A stretch of 64,000 nt of DNA from Okapia johnstoni (GCA_024291935.2 CM044307.1:93873461-93937460); one strand, 5' to 3'; positions 48,131 to 59,765 are shown, counted from the stretch's first letter. Notes: generated by a model not told the origin, from the letters alone. Made by a program: numbers and translations.

Positions 48131-50390
48131 CGTGGACATCACCAGATGGTCAACACCGAAATCAGATTGATTATATTCTTTGCAGCCAAAGATGGAGAAG
48201 CTCTATACAGTCAGCAAAAACAAGACCAGGAACAGACTGTGGCTCAGATCATGAACTGCTTATTGCCACATTCAGAATTAAATTGAAGAAAGTAGGGAAA
48301 ACCACTAGTCCATTCAGGTATGACCTAGATCAAATCCCTTATGAGTATACAGTAGAAGTGAGAAATAGATTTAAGGGACTAGATCTGATAGAGTGCCTGA
48401 TGAACTATGGACAGAGTTTCGTGACATTGTACAGGAGACAGGGATCAAGAACATCTCTATGGAAAAGAAATACAAAAAAGCAAAATGGCTGGCTGAGGAG
48501 GCCTTACAGATAGCTGGGAGGAGAAGAGAAGCAAAAAGCAAAGGAGAAAAGGAAAGATATTCCCATTTGAATGCAGAGTTCCAAAGAATAGCAAGGAGGG
48601 ATAAAAAAGCCTTCCTCAGCGATCAATGCAAAGAAATAGAGGAAAACAACAGATTGGGAAAGACTAGAGATCTCTTCAAGAAAATTAGAGATACCAAGGG
48701 AACATTTCATGCAAAGATAGGCTCGATAAAGGACAGAAATGGTATGGACCTAACAGAAGCAGAAGATATTAAGAAGAGGTGGCAAGAATACACAGAAGAA
48801 CTGTACGAAAAAGATCTTCACGACCCAGATAATCACGATGGTGTGATCACTCACCTAGAGCCAGACATCCTGGAATGTGAAGTCAAGTGGGCCTTAGAAA
48901 GCATCACTACAAACAAAGCTAGTGGAGGTGATGGAATTCCAGTTGAGCTATTTCAAATCCTGAAAGATGATGCTGTGAAAGTGCTGCACTCGATATGCTG
49001 GCAAATTTGGAAAACTCAGCAGTAGCCACAGGGCTGGAAAAGGTCAGTTGTCATTCCAATCCCACAGAAAGGCAATGCCAAAGAATGCTCAAACTACGCA
49101 CAATTGCCCTCATCTCACATGCTAGTAAAGTAATGCTGAAAATTCTCCAAGCCAGGCTTCAGCAATACGTGAACCATGAACTTCCATATGTTCAAGCTAG
49201 TTTTAGAAAAGGCAGAGGAACCAGAGATCAAATTGCCAACATCCGCTGGATCATCCAAAGAGCAAGAGAGTTCCAGAAATGCATCTATTTCTGCTTTATT
49301 GACTGTGCCAAAGCCTTTGACTGTGTGGATCACAATAAATTGTGGACAATTCTGAAAGAGATGGGAATACCAGACCATTTGACCATCTCTTGAGAAACCT
49401 GTATGCAGGTCAGGAAGCAACAGTTAGAACTAGACATGGAACAACAGACTGGTTCCAAATAGGAAAAGGAGTACATCAAGGCTGTATATTGTCACCCTGC
49501 TTATTTAACTTATATGCAGAGTACATCAGGAGAAACACTGGGCTGGAAGAAACACAAGCTGGAATCAAAATTGCCGGGAGAAATATCAATAACCTCAGAT
49601 ATGCAGATGACACCACCCTAATGGCAGAAAGTGAAGAAGAACTAAATAGCCTCTTGATGAAAGTGAAAGAGGAGAGTGAAAAAGTTGGCTTAAAGCTCAA
49701 CATTCAGAAAACTAAGATCATGGCATCTGGTCCCATCACCTCATGGGAAATAGTTGGGGAAACAGTGGAAACAGTGTCAGACTTTATTTTTTTGGGCTCC
49801 AAAATCGCTGCTGATGGTGACTGCAGCCATGAAATTAAAAGACGCTTACTCCTTGGAAGAAAGGTTATGGCCAACCTAGATAGCATATTTAAAAGCAGAG
49901 ACATTACTTTGCCAACAAAAGTCTGTCTAGTCAAGGCTATGGTTTTTCCAGTGGTCATGTATGGATGTGAGAGTTGGATGGTGAAGAAAGCTGAGTGCTG
50001 CAGAATTGATGCTTTTGAACTGTGGTGTTGGAGAAGACTCTTGAGAGTCCCTTGGACTGCAAGGAGATCCAATCAATCCATCCTAAAGGAGATCAATCCT
50101 GGGTGTTCATTGGAAGGTCTGATGTTGAAGCTGCAACTCCAATACCTTGTCCACCTCATGCGAAGAGATGACTCATTGGAAAAGACCCTAATGCTGGGTA
50201 GGATTGGGAGCAGGAGGAGAAGGAGACGCAGAGGATGAGATGGTTGGATGGCATCACTGACTCGATGGATATGGGTTTGGGTAGACTCCGGGAGTTGGTG
50301 ATGGACAGAGAGGCCTGGTGTGCTGCAGTTCATGGCGTCACAAAGAGTGGGACACAACTGAGCGACTAAGCTGAGCTCAACTCAACTGAT
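48131..50390 (+). mobile_element. BovB (RTE) LINE, longest copy, RT region nearly complete
   Basis: It begins in the C-terminal endonuclease region ('acgtggacatcaccagatgg') and runs through the linker, reverse transcriptase and C-terminal region to the BovB 3' end. Long open segments persist (48393-49025, 48995-49393, 49342-50238) in different frames, so at least three frameshifts separate them. The catalytic YADD is intact at 49600-49611 within a 298-codon segment. It lacks most of the endonuclease and cannot be autonomous. Possible degenerate 12-bp target repeats flank the pair, gctcctatgttg near 47972-47984 and gatcctgtgctg near 50388-50399. Confidence 0.93.
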
Positions 50391-53050
50391 CCTGTGCTGC
50401 CCCATATGTTACATACATATGTATTTTTGCAAGTGTTATATTCTTGTTCGATTGATCCCTTTAATGTTATATCTTATTATAGCTCTTGTTTTCAGTTCAT
50501 TTTTCATGATGTAAATATTTCTTCCCCAGCTTTCTTTTTGCTTGCACTTGCTTGGTATACCTTTTTCCATCCCCCCCACTTTAAGACTGTGTTTGTCTGT
50601 AGATCTGAAATATGTCTCTTGAGGCAGTATTTATTTGGGTCTTGTTTTTTAACCATTCAGCCACTCTGTATGTTTTTTATTGGAATATCTAGTCCATTTA
50701 TATTTAAAGTAACTATTGACATCTATGTGTGGATTGCTGTTTTTAAAATTATTTTCAATAGTTTGGTAATTCTATTTTGTTCCTTTTTTCTTCTTTTGCT
50801 CTCTACTTGTTATTCTTGTCATTTGATGACTACTGTTAGCATCATGTTTGGATTTCTTTTTCTTTTGTGTGTGTGGTTTTTGGTTACCATGTGGTTCTTA
50901 TATAACAACATGATGTTTTAAGTTGATTATCTCTTGTATTTTAAGTTGATCATCTCTTAAGTTCAAATGCATTCTAACCACCATACATTTTTGCTATCTT
51001 CACTCTCCCCACCAATATTTAATGTTTGACATCATATTTTCATCTTTTTGTTTTGTGTGTCTCAACTGATTAGTGTGGATATATATGTTTTTACTACTTT
51101 GTCTTTTAACCTTCCCCCTAGCTTTGTAATTGGTTGGTCTCCTCCCTTTACTGTATGTTTTCCTTTACCAGTGAGATATTTGCTTTCATTATTTTCATAT
51201 TTCTAGTGATGCTTTTTCCTTTCTGCTAGAGATATCTCTTTAACCTATCTTGTAAAGCCAATTTAGTAGTGCTGAACTCTTTTAGCTTTTGCTTACTTGG
51301 GAAACTCCATTTCACTCCTTTAATTCTGAATGACAACCCTATGAGGCAGAATATTCTTGTTTATACAGGTTAAAATTTTTTTATCTTTGACTATATCATG
51401 CAGTGCCCTTCTGGACTGCAAAGTTTTTGTGAAAAAGCCAGCTCATAGTCTTATGGGAGATCTCTTTTGTATTACTAGTTGCTTTCCTCTTGATGCTTTT
51501 TAAATTCTATATCTTTAATTTTTGCTAGTTTAATTACAATGCATCTTCATGTGAACCTATTTGGATTCATCTTATTTGGGAGTCTCTATGAACCCTAGAC
51601 CCAGGTGTCTGCTTCCATACCCAAGTTAGGGGATATTTGGCTATTATTATTTCAAATAATTATCTGCTCTTTCTCTCTTCTTCTTCTATAATGTGAATGT
51701 TAGTATGCTCGATGTTGTCTGAGAGGTCTCTTAAACCTTCTTTTTTTCTGTTCAACATGTGTGACTTCCACTGCACTGTATTCTAGATTCTGTTCCTCCG
51801 TATCATCCAATCTACTGCTGATTCCTTCTATTGTATTTTTAAATTTCAATTATTGTATCCTGTTCAGTTCTTTTTTATATTTTCTAACACAGTTCTCGTT
51901 GTGTTCATCCATTCTTCTCCTGAGTTCAGTGAACATCCTTATGATCATTACCTTAAACTCTTTATCAGGTAGATTACTTATCTCCACTTTATTTAGTTCT
52001 TTTTCTGAGGCTTTCATCTTATTCCTTTTTTTAGAACATATCCCTCTGTGTTTTCATTTTCCTGTATTCTTTGTACTTATTTCTATATATTAGGTAGATG
52101 GGTTATATTTCCTGATCTTGGAGAAGTGGTCTTATGAGGACATGTATTATGGAGTCCAGCAGTACACTCCCCTCTAGTCACCATATTTATATCCTCTGGT
52201 GGGGGGCGCCCTATATGGATTGCTTATACCCTTCTGTTGTGGCAGGGCCCACTGCTGTGGGTGTGCTGGTAAATGGGTCTGGCCTCTGGCTCTGTTGGCT
52301 GGAAGGCTGTGCCTTGTGTAGTGGCTGTGGGTCAACTGGAGAGGGAGGAAGACTCCCTAGGTAGCTCTTTGTGTGGCCCTGGAAGGCTCAGGTAGTGCTG
52401 GTTTGCTGTGGCTGGGGCAAAGTCCCTGGAGCTAGTAGGCTAGAGTAAGGATTCCAGAATGGCTCCTGGCAGCACTGGTGTTATTACGATGGAATGAGCG
52501 CCCCCAGATGGTGCTGCCAGGGACTCTACCTCCCGGGGGAGTCCCAGCTGCCTCCTGCATCTCCAAGAGGCTCTTTAAGATCAGTAAGTGGGTCTGACCC
52601 AGGCTCCTTTCAAATTGCTGCCTCTCCTCTGGGACGCAGAACATGTGAGATTTTACATGTGCACTTTGAGTGGAGTCTCTGTTTCCTATTGCCCTCCAGG
52701 TCTTCTGAACATAAGCCCTGCTGGTTTTCAAAGCCAGACATTTTGGCAACTCATCTTCCTGATGCAAGAACAGTGGACTAGGGAGCTTAATGTGGCTCAG
52801 ACCCCCGTTTCTTGGGGAGGACCTCTAAGATTGTGATATTCCTCTAATTTGTGGGTTGCTGACCAAGGGGTGTGTGTAACACATCTCTAGTCCTCTTATC
52901 TGTTTCACTATGGGTCCCTCTTTGTCTTTAGTTGTGGGAAATTTCTGCTTCTAGTCTTCAAGTCATTCTCACAGGTATTTGCTTTGTAAGCAGTTGTAAT
53001 TTTGATATGTCTGTATGAAGAGACCCTGAGATCTTGGACCATCTTGGACA

Positions 53051-54539
53051 CTTCTACAGTTCATGTTTTTAAAGGATACATTTTTTCCCATTTAAAGGAA
53101 AACTGTGTCTTTTTTTTTTTAAGTTGACTCGTTTGTAGGTTTTCTCAGCTACTTCTCTCAAAATCTTTCATTTGCATGATCTACATGAGGAAGATAAAAC
53201 TTTACCTTAGTCTTTGGTAAGAATAGGAGGTATTTCAAGGTGATATTTATGGGTTACTTTCTAATAATTTTGTAAGAAAAAAAATGGACAAACTGATAAG
53301 TCTTACACAAATTCCTCAAGGTGGCAATATTTTATGAAACAAATAGTTTAGTTTTGTGAAGTCCATATATACCTTAGATTATTTTCAAGCAGCCATCTGT
53401 GCCATAACTCATGATTTCTTCTGCATTTTTAATCAGCATCTAGTTATGCATGGCCCCAGCATTATTGCCATCTAAATGCTTAAAACAGTAAAGTGCTGCA
53501 GGATATTAGGACTCATAGCTGTAAAATTATGGTATGCGTTTTTTTCTCTGTACCTGAGCAGATGATCTGCAAATCAAAGCCTCGCAGAGACACATCTGTT
53601 AAACTGCTGGAGAGTGTGACTGGCAACAGAATCTCAGGGCTTGTATTTGAGACTGCCAGGGGGCTGGACTTCTTGTGGTTCAGCCTTGGGTTCTACCATT
53701 AGGGATGATGTGCTGTGTACTCTCACCCCTGGCTTACTCTGACCAAGAAGAGAGCTGGTGACGCTGCATCATTGCCATGTAGCCTGATTTTCTGCAGCAT
53801 TTTAATTACATTGTGTGGTCTTGGAATTACGGTTACTTTAAATGGATCTGCAATGATTTTTTTTCTCCTTTATGTGTAATTTAGCTTGGAAAAAAAGAAT
53901 GCAACTAAATTTCATTTCAAGCAGAAATGTGTTGCACCAGCTGCAGATCGAGGCCTGGCCTTGATTTGCAAATTTTCACAGATTCAGAGGATGTTCTGCC
54001 AGCAGCCAGTGTAATAGCTGGGATATGGCCAAAGAGCAGCTTTTCATCGAATGTATTCTATTCCAGCTTCTGAATGTACAGATCCAAGGAACTTTTTCCT
54101 TGAGAAGACAGTGATATGTTTACTTGGAGTAGCATTATACAGACATAAATCAAGGGCCCTGGCAAGAAAATCAGTATTTATAGGTTTTAGTTCTGAGTCA
54201 TGGATTTGCTATATGACTTTGGGGTAGTCACTTATGGCTGCACCCTTCTTATTTTAGAAATGAGCACGTTGCCTATAGAACAAGTGTCACTTGGGGCCTG
54301 ACAGCTACTATGGAGTATAGCTAATGGTTAGCACCATCGTTCTTTTAATAATAAAAATTTTCACTAAAGTATTAAAAAAATCAGGAAAAGTGGCTAAGTC
54401 ATCTGCTTCTGTTTCAGTGAATTTTTACAAGGTGAGAAGAGCTATGTCACCACCATCAAGATCTGGATCAAGAAAGGGAATCACCCATACCCATGAAATC
54501 CCTTTCAGGCTTCCCCTTAGTCACTAGTCCTCTTTTCCA
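53051..54539. other. Intronic sequence with one MIR relic
   Basis: No exon seen. About 54175-54290 reads as a + strand MIR ('gatttgctatatgactttgg', 'ttattttagaaatgagcacg'). Confidence 0.45.
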
Positions 54540-54700
54540 AAGGAAAGTGCTATTCTCACGGCATATGTTAGTTTTTGTATAGTCCTTAATGTTTTGTGAA
54601 TGGAATTACCCATAATGCTCTTTGTTTCTGACTTTTCACTCATTGATATCTCTGTAAAATTCTTTCAAGTCAAAGTATGTGAAAGATTCCATCATATGAA
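54540..54700 (-). mobile_element. Old L1 3'-end relic
   Basis: 'gtgaatggaattacccataa', 'tctgacttttcactcattga' resemble reverse-orientation L1M 3' sequence. Tentative. Confidence 0.4.
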
Positions 54701-54710
54701 TATATAGTTG

Positions 54711-54919
54711 GTGCTTGAACAACTCAGGTTTGAAATGCATGGGTCCACTTAGTGGTTTTTTTTTTCCCAAAATGTGCATGCAGTGCTACATGATCTGTGG
54801 TTGGTTAAATCTGTGGATGTGGAACCACAGATATAGGGGTCTGATGAAGAGCTTTATGTGAATTTTTGACTGAGGGAGAGTCAATGGCTCTAACCCCTAC
54901 ATTGTTCAAGGGTCAAGTG
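54711..54919 (+). mobile_element. MER2-like (Tigger-type) DNA transposon
   Basis: Ends are inverted: 'ttggtgcttgaacaactcag' at the left and 'acattgttcaagggtcaagt' at the right share gttcaag/cttgaac. Internal 'gcatgggtccacttagtggt' fits the family. Non-autonomous. Confidence 0.65.
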
Positions 54920-55214
54920 TACCACAATTTATTTATTTTTGTAAAAAAAGTGCGTTGGATTAAATAACCCTGTAGTCTCTCCTTGGTCTAAAGATTATAA
55001 CTGAGTGATCATCCAGAAATATGTGTTGTGATACGTAAGTTACATGATTAGTTTGTACTAGCTTGTATAGGGTAGCATTTAATGCAAATTAAAATTTCTA
55101 AGAAAGTAGGTTATGAGAATTTAAAAATAGAGGGATTTGGATACGATACATATCAGAAAAAGAGTTACATATATTTTTATTGTGCTCTGTATGTTAAATT
55201 CACTGAGCAATGTA

Positions 55215-56121
55215 CAGGTGTCCCCTGTTTTTATTTGCCAACGAAGGTCTATGTAGTCAAAGCCATGGTTTTTCCAGTAGTCATGTATGGATGTGAGAGT
55301 TGGATTATAAAGAAAGCTGAGTGCTGAAGAATTGATGCTTTTGAACTGTGTGTGGTGTTGGAGAAGATTCTTGAGAGTCCCTTGGACTGCAAGGAGATCC
55401 AACCAGTCCATCCTAAAGGAAATCGGTCCTGAATATTTATTGCAAGGACTGATGCTAAAGCTGACACTCCAATACTTTGGCTACCTGATGCGAAAAACTG
55501 ACTCACTGGAAAAGACCCTGATGGTGGGAAAGATTGAAGGCGGGAGGAGAAGGGGATGACAGAGGATGAGATGGTTGGATGGCACCACCAACTCGATGGA
55601 CATGAGTTTGAGGAAGCTCCAGGAGTTGATTAATGGACAGGGAAGCCTGGCGTTCTGCAGTCCATAGGGTTGCAAAAAGTCAGACATGACTGAGCAACTG
55701 AACTGAGCTGGCCTGTTTTTCGAAAGTTTGCTTTACAGTGCTTTGCTTTTGTGAAAAACCTACATTAGTACTTTTGCTAATTTAAAGAAATCCAAGGATT
55801 TTCACTTTCGTGAAAAAAAGGTGAAAAGTGAAAGTAGCACTCAGTGTTAGTTTTGCAGCAAGCTGTTATAGAGACAGCACACACCCTGAATTGAAAGACT
55901 GGCACCACCAAGCTCCTTTTTTGGAAACTATGTTCAGCATCTTGGCATCAAGCTGCCATAGCTTTGAACTGTGTCTGTGAGCATCTGTGCTTTATCTTGA
56001 TTTATTTTGCTTACCCATTAGCAAGATATGTTCTAAGGTAATTATTTTTTCACTTTATGCTGTTTTGGTTTACAAAAGGTTTCATAGGAATGCTCTACTT
56101 TTGGATAACAGGGGGACCATG
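55215..56121 (+). mobile_element. TIR DNA element (MITE-like) split by BovB
   Basis: The left end is CAGGTGTCCCCTGTTTTT (55215-55232), continuing CGAAAG at 55721 after the insert. The right end, read in reverse, is CATGGTCCCCCTGTTATCC (to 56121). These are imperfect terminal inverted repeats bordered by TA on both sides (55213-55214 and 56122-56123), as expected of a Tc1/mariner-type target. Without the BovB insert the element is about 419 bp and noncoding. I do not assign a family name. Confidence 0.65.
55233..55711 (+). mobile_element. BovB LINE 3' part, with target-site duplication
   Basis: 5'-truncated BovB from the C-terminal coding region ('tttgccaacgaaggtctatg') to the 3' end ('gagcaactgaactgagctg'). 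Perfect 9-bp repeats cctgttttt at 55224-55232 and 55712-55720. It sits inside the TIR element. Confidence 0.93.
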
Positions 56122-56122
56122 T

Positions 56123-56770
56123 ATTGAGTATCAGACACTATACTCAGTTCAGTTCAGTCGCTCAGTGGTGTCCGACTCTTTGCGACCCCATGAACCGCAG
56201 CATGCCAGGCCTCCCTGTCCATCACCAACTCCCGGATCCACCCAAACCCATGTCCATTGAGTCAGTGATGCCAACCAACCATCTCATCCTCTGTCATCCC
56301 CTTCTCCTCCTGCCGTCAATCTTTCCCAGCATCAGGGTCTTTTCAAATGAGTCAGCTCTTCACATCAGGTGGCCAAAGTATTAGAGTTTCAGCTTCAACA
56401 TCAGTCCTTCCAATGAACACCCAGGACTGATCTCTTTAGGATGGACTGGTTGGATCTCCTTGCAGTCCAAGGGACTCTCAAGAGTGTTCTCCAACACCAC
56501 AGTTCAAAAGCATCAATTGTTCGGCATGCAGCTTTCTTCACCGTCCAACTCTCACATCCATACATGACCACTGGAAAAACCATAGCCTTGACTAGATGGA
56601 CCTTTGTTGACTAAGTGATGTCTCTGCTTTTTAATATGTTGTCTAGGTTGGTCATAACACTATACTAGGTACTTTCAAATTTTAAAGCAACTCTATAGGG
56701 TATTATCATTCCTTTTTTTTTTTAATAGGTGAGGAGACTGAGTCTCAGAAAGTTTGTTGGTTGTCTGTTT
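56123..56770 (-). mobile_element. MIR SINE split by BovB
   Basis: The left part 'attgagtatcagacactata' (to 56144) joins 'aggtactttcaaattttaaa' (from 56667) and 'gaggagactgagtctcagaa' to give a continuous reverse-orientation MIR. Confidence 0.7.
56145..56656 (-). mobile_element. BovB LINE 3' part, with target-site duplication
   Basis: Reverse orientation, from the 3' end ('cagttcagttcagtcgctca') to a 5' truncation at 'aatatgttgtctaggttggt'. Perfect 10-bp repeats acactatact at 56135-56144 and 56657-56666. Confidence 0.93.
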
Positions 56771-56860
56771 TTATACAGGTACTAAATACTGGCTTGTTTA
56801 ATCCTGCTTTTTCTATTGTATCCTCTTAATAAATTATTTAGACATGATACTTGCTTGCCT

Positions 56861-58718
56861 CATAGTCAATAAAAGAGTCTGAAATGCTGTACTTGGATGC
56901 AAGTGCAAAAACAACAGAATGATCTTGGTTTGTTTCCAAGGCAAACCATTGAACATCACAGTAAACCAAGTCTATGCCCCAACCACTAATGCCAAGGAAG
57001 CTGAAGTTGAATGCTTCTATGAAGACCTACAAGACCTTCTAGAACTAACACCAAAAAAAGATGTCCATTTCATCATAAGAGACTGGAATGCAAAAGTAGG
57101 AAGTCAAGAGATACCTGGAGTAACAGGCAAGTTTGACCTTGGAGTACAAAATGAAGCAGGGCAAAGGCTAACAGGGTTTTGCCAGGAAGATGCACTGGTT
57201 GTAACAAGCACCCACTTCCAACAACACAAGAGATGACTCTACACATGGACATCACCAGATGATCAATACAAAAATCAGAATGATTATATTCTTTGCAGCT
57301 GAAGATGGAGAAGCTCTTACACAGTCAGCAAAAACAAGACCAGGAGCTGACTGTGGCTCAGATCGCAAACTCTTTATTGCAAAATTCAGACTTAAATTGA
57401 AGAAAGCAGGAAAAACCACTAGGCCATTCAGGTATGACATAAATCAATCCCTTTTGATTATACAGTGGAAGTGACAAATAGATTCAAGGGTTTAGATCTG
57501 ATAGACAGAATGCCTGAAATACTATGGATGGAGGTTCATAGCATTGTACAGGAGGTGGTGCTCAGAATCATTCCCAAGAAAAAGAAATGAAAAAAGGCAA
57601 AATGATTATCTGAGGAGGTCTTACAAATAGCTGAGAAAAGAAGGAAAGCAAAAGGCAAAGGAGAAAAGGAGTGTAGAATTCCAAAGAATAGGAGGGAGAG
57701 ATAAGAAAGCCTTCTTAAGTGAACAATGCAAAGAAATAGAGGAAAGCAACAAAGCAGATCAATGAAAAGTTTAGTCTAGTGGAGAAAAGTTGTAATAGAG
57801 GTATGGGAGCTATAGGTCCATGGAGAGGGAAATGTCAAGGCTGTATATTGTCACCAAACTTATTTAACTTACATGCAGTGTACATCATGCAAACTGCCAG
57901 GCTGGATAAAGCACAAGCTGGAATCAAGATAGCCGGGAAAAATATCAATAACCTCAGATGTGCAGATGACACTACCCTTATGGCAGAAAGTGAAGAGGAA
58001 CTAAAAAACTTCTTGATAAAGGTGAAAGAGAAGAGAATAACATTCAATAAACTAAGATCATGGCACCCAGTGCCATAACTTCATGGCAAATAGATGGGAA
58101 AAAAATGGAAACAGTGAAAGAACTTTATTTTCTTGGGCTCCAAAATCACTGCAAACAGTGACTACAGCCATGAAATTAAAAGACCCTTGCTCCTTGGAAG
58201 AAAAGCTATGACAAACCTAGACAGTGTATAAAAAAAGCAGAAACCTTACTTTGCCAACAAAGGTTTGTATAGTCAAAGCTATGGTTTTTCCAATAGTCAT
58301 GTATGGATGTGAGAATTGGACCATAAAAAAGGCTGGGCAATGAAGAATTGATGCTTTTGAATTGTGCACTGAAAAAGACTCTTGAGAGTCTCTTGGACAG
58401 CAAGGGGATCAAACCAGTTAATCCTAAAGGAAATCAACCCTGAATATTCATAGGAAGGACTGATGCTGAAGTTGAAGCCCCAATACTTTGGCCACCTGAT
58501 GTGAAGAGCTGACTCACTGGAAAAGACCCCGATGCTGGGAAGGATTGAGGGCAGGAGGAGAATGGGATGACAGAGGATGAGATGCTTGGATGGCATCACC
58601 AGTTCAATGGACATGAGTTTGAGCAAACTCTGGGAGATAAGGAAGGACAGGGAAACCTGGCATGTTGCAGTCCATGGGCTTGCAGAGTTGGACATGACTG
58701 AGCAACTGAACAACAATG
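56861..58718 (+). mobile_element. BovB LINE with internal deletion and filler DNA
   Basis: The 5' segment (about 56868-57750) carries the endonuclease domain, with 'QVYAPTTNAKEAEVE' and 'DWNAKVGSQE', the linker and several frameshifts. The 3' segment (57836-58718) starts inside the RT at 'QGCILSP' and ends at the BovB 3' end; the catalytic box is CADD instead of YADD (57958-57969). About 825 bp present in the 48131 copy are missing between them, replaced by 85 bp of non-BovB DNA. Flanking repeats acttgcttgcct (56849-56860) and acttgcatgcct (58719-58730) match at 11 of 12. Confidence 0.9.
57751..57838 (+). repeat. Filler segment duplicated from downstream flank
   Basis: These 88 bases match 58768-58860 in the same orientation with about 9 substitutions and one 5-base gap (about 90% identity). 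Shared landmarks are 'tgaaaagttta', 'gtggagaaaagttgtaa' and 'tatgggagctatag'. The other copy lies in the sequence following the BovB insertion. Confidence 0.9.
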
Positions 58719-58730
58719 ACTTGCATGCCT

Positions 58731-59060
58731 GGAGCTTATATTCTGTAGGCTTTAGCTACAAGTGAGTAAAGCAAATCAATTCAATGAAAAGTTTAAACTC
58801 GTGGAGAAAAGTTGTAACAGAGATATGGGAGCTATAGATCCATGGAGAGGGGAATGCCAATGGCAGTCTACAGAATGGGGAAGAGGTTGCAGAAGGAAAG
58901 GGAGTTGTAGGATAGAATGAGCAGAAAGTATTCAAGGCAGAACAATGGCATGTGTTAAAGTGCAGAATATTTGAAAATATTGCTATAGTAAGACATCCAG
59001 AGAATGGGAAGGCGTGGAGTGGCAGAAGGAAGGCTGTGTTAGGAGTGAGGCTGAAGAATG
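58731..59060 (-). mobile_element. L2 LINE fragment, host of the BovB insertion
   Basis: 'gcctggagcttatattctgt' and later 'gaatatttgaaaatattgct', 'gacatccagagaatgggaag' read as reverse-orientation L2. It contains the second copy (58768-58860) of the filler. Confidence 0.5.
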
Positions 59061-59494
59061 GCATGGATAAAACATGGAGGATTGCATTTTCCTCTTAACA
59101 TACTTTTCCATGTTGGGAATGTGCAGCCATCAGATTGTTTTTCGTCATGGAAACAAATCATGATGAGATGTATTAGGACATTGCGGAGTCACTGTCCTTT
59201 AGCCAAAGACATATCTGTAACGGAAAAGTTGGATTTGTTTCTCATTCCATTGAGGGACTATTTATGCTATGGGCCGTAATGGGATATCTCCTCCCATCCC
59301 CATCCCCAGCATGTCCTTGTTTTCTTCCATCACAGGATGCCCAGGCTCGTCCTGGGTCTGCCCAACCCTGGAACCTGCCATCTCTATGGGTCTGGCCCTT
59401 GCCTTGGAGAGAGGGGTTAAAAACCCAAATGTAGGCACTGTGTTCTTCCAGATCCTATCAACCCATGGGCCAAAAATGCCTATGTGGAAACTTT
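59061..59494. other. Intronic sequence, no recognised element
   Basis: No exon or clear repeat seen. Confidence 0.4.
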
Positions 59495-59501
59495 AGGTGT
59501 T

Positions 59502-59579
59502 TTGGAGTAGTTCAGTGGTAGAATTCTTGCCTGCCCACATGGGAGGCCTGGGTTCAATTCTCAGCCAGGGCAAAAAAAA
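59502..59579 (+). pseudogene. tRNA-Gly(GCC)-like pseudogene with A-run
   Basis: 'gtagttcagtggtagaattc' is the D-arm/A-box of tRNA-Gly. 'ttgcctgcccacatgggagg' is the anticodon arm with GCC plus one extra base, and 'gggttcaattctcagcc' is the T-arm/B-box. The 3' end runs into eight A (59572-59579). The first few acceptor-stem bases are missing, so it is not a functional tRNA gene. Confidence 0.8.
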
Positions 59580-59758
59580 CTCAAGAGATATAGGTTTAAT
59601 CCCTGGGTCAGGAGGAATTCCCCAGAGTAGGAAATGGCAACCCACTCAAGTATTCTTGTCTGGTAAATTCCCTGGACAGAGGAACCTGGTGGGCTGCAGT
59701 TCATGGAGTCACAAAGAGTCATATACAACTGAGCGACTGAGCACATCACTCAGTAAAA
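59580..59758 (+). mobile_element. Bov-tA SINE lacking its own head, fused to tRNA-Gly
   Basis: The SINE begins at 'agagatataggtttaatccc', inside the normal tRNA-like head, and runs to the tail ('caactgagcgactgagcaca'). The whole chimera is flanked by a 7-bp repeat aggtgtt at 59495-59501 and 59759-59765. Confidence 0.85.
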
Positions 59759-59765
59759 AGGTGTT

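Larger units (their letters stand above)
43765..53050 (-). mobile_element. Near-full-length old L1 LINE, split by two insertions
   Basis: From left to right on the + strand come the L1 3' UTR (reverse), the ORF2 C-terminus, the reverse transcriptase, the endonuclease, ORF1 and a GC-rich 5' UTR (about 52130-52870). Removing the insertions at 47261-47686 and about 47985-50395 leaves roughly 6.4 kb, the length of a complete L1. The RT fragment encoded at 46032-45733 has [13 protein letters not shown], but the catalytic F/YADD box is LGDN (45781-45792), so it is dead. Divergence and nested ruminant insertions show it predates the BovB burst. Confidence 0.85.

Noticed and set aside
49342..50238. 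298-codon frame as an active reverse transcriptase gene
   Set aside because: It is the C-terminal half of a BovB ORF. Frameshifts separate it from the rest of the RT and the endonuclease, so it is a dead transposon fragment.
52134..52836. GC-richer stretch with open frames as a gene or CpG island
   Set aside because: It sits at the 5' end of the reverse-orientation old L1 and matches the position of its 5' UTR.
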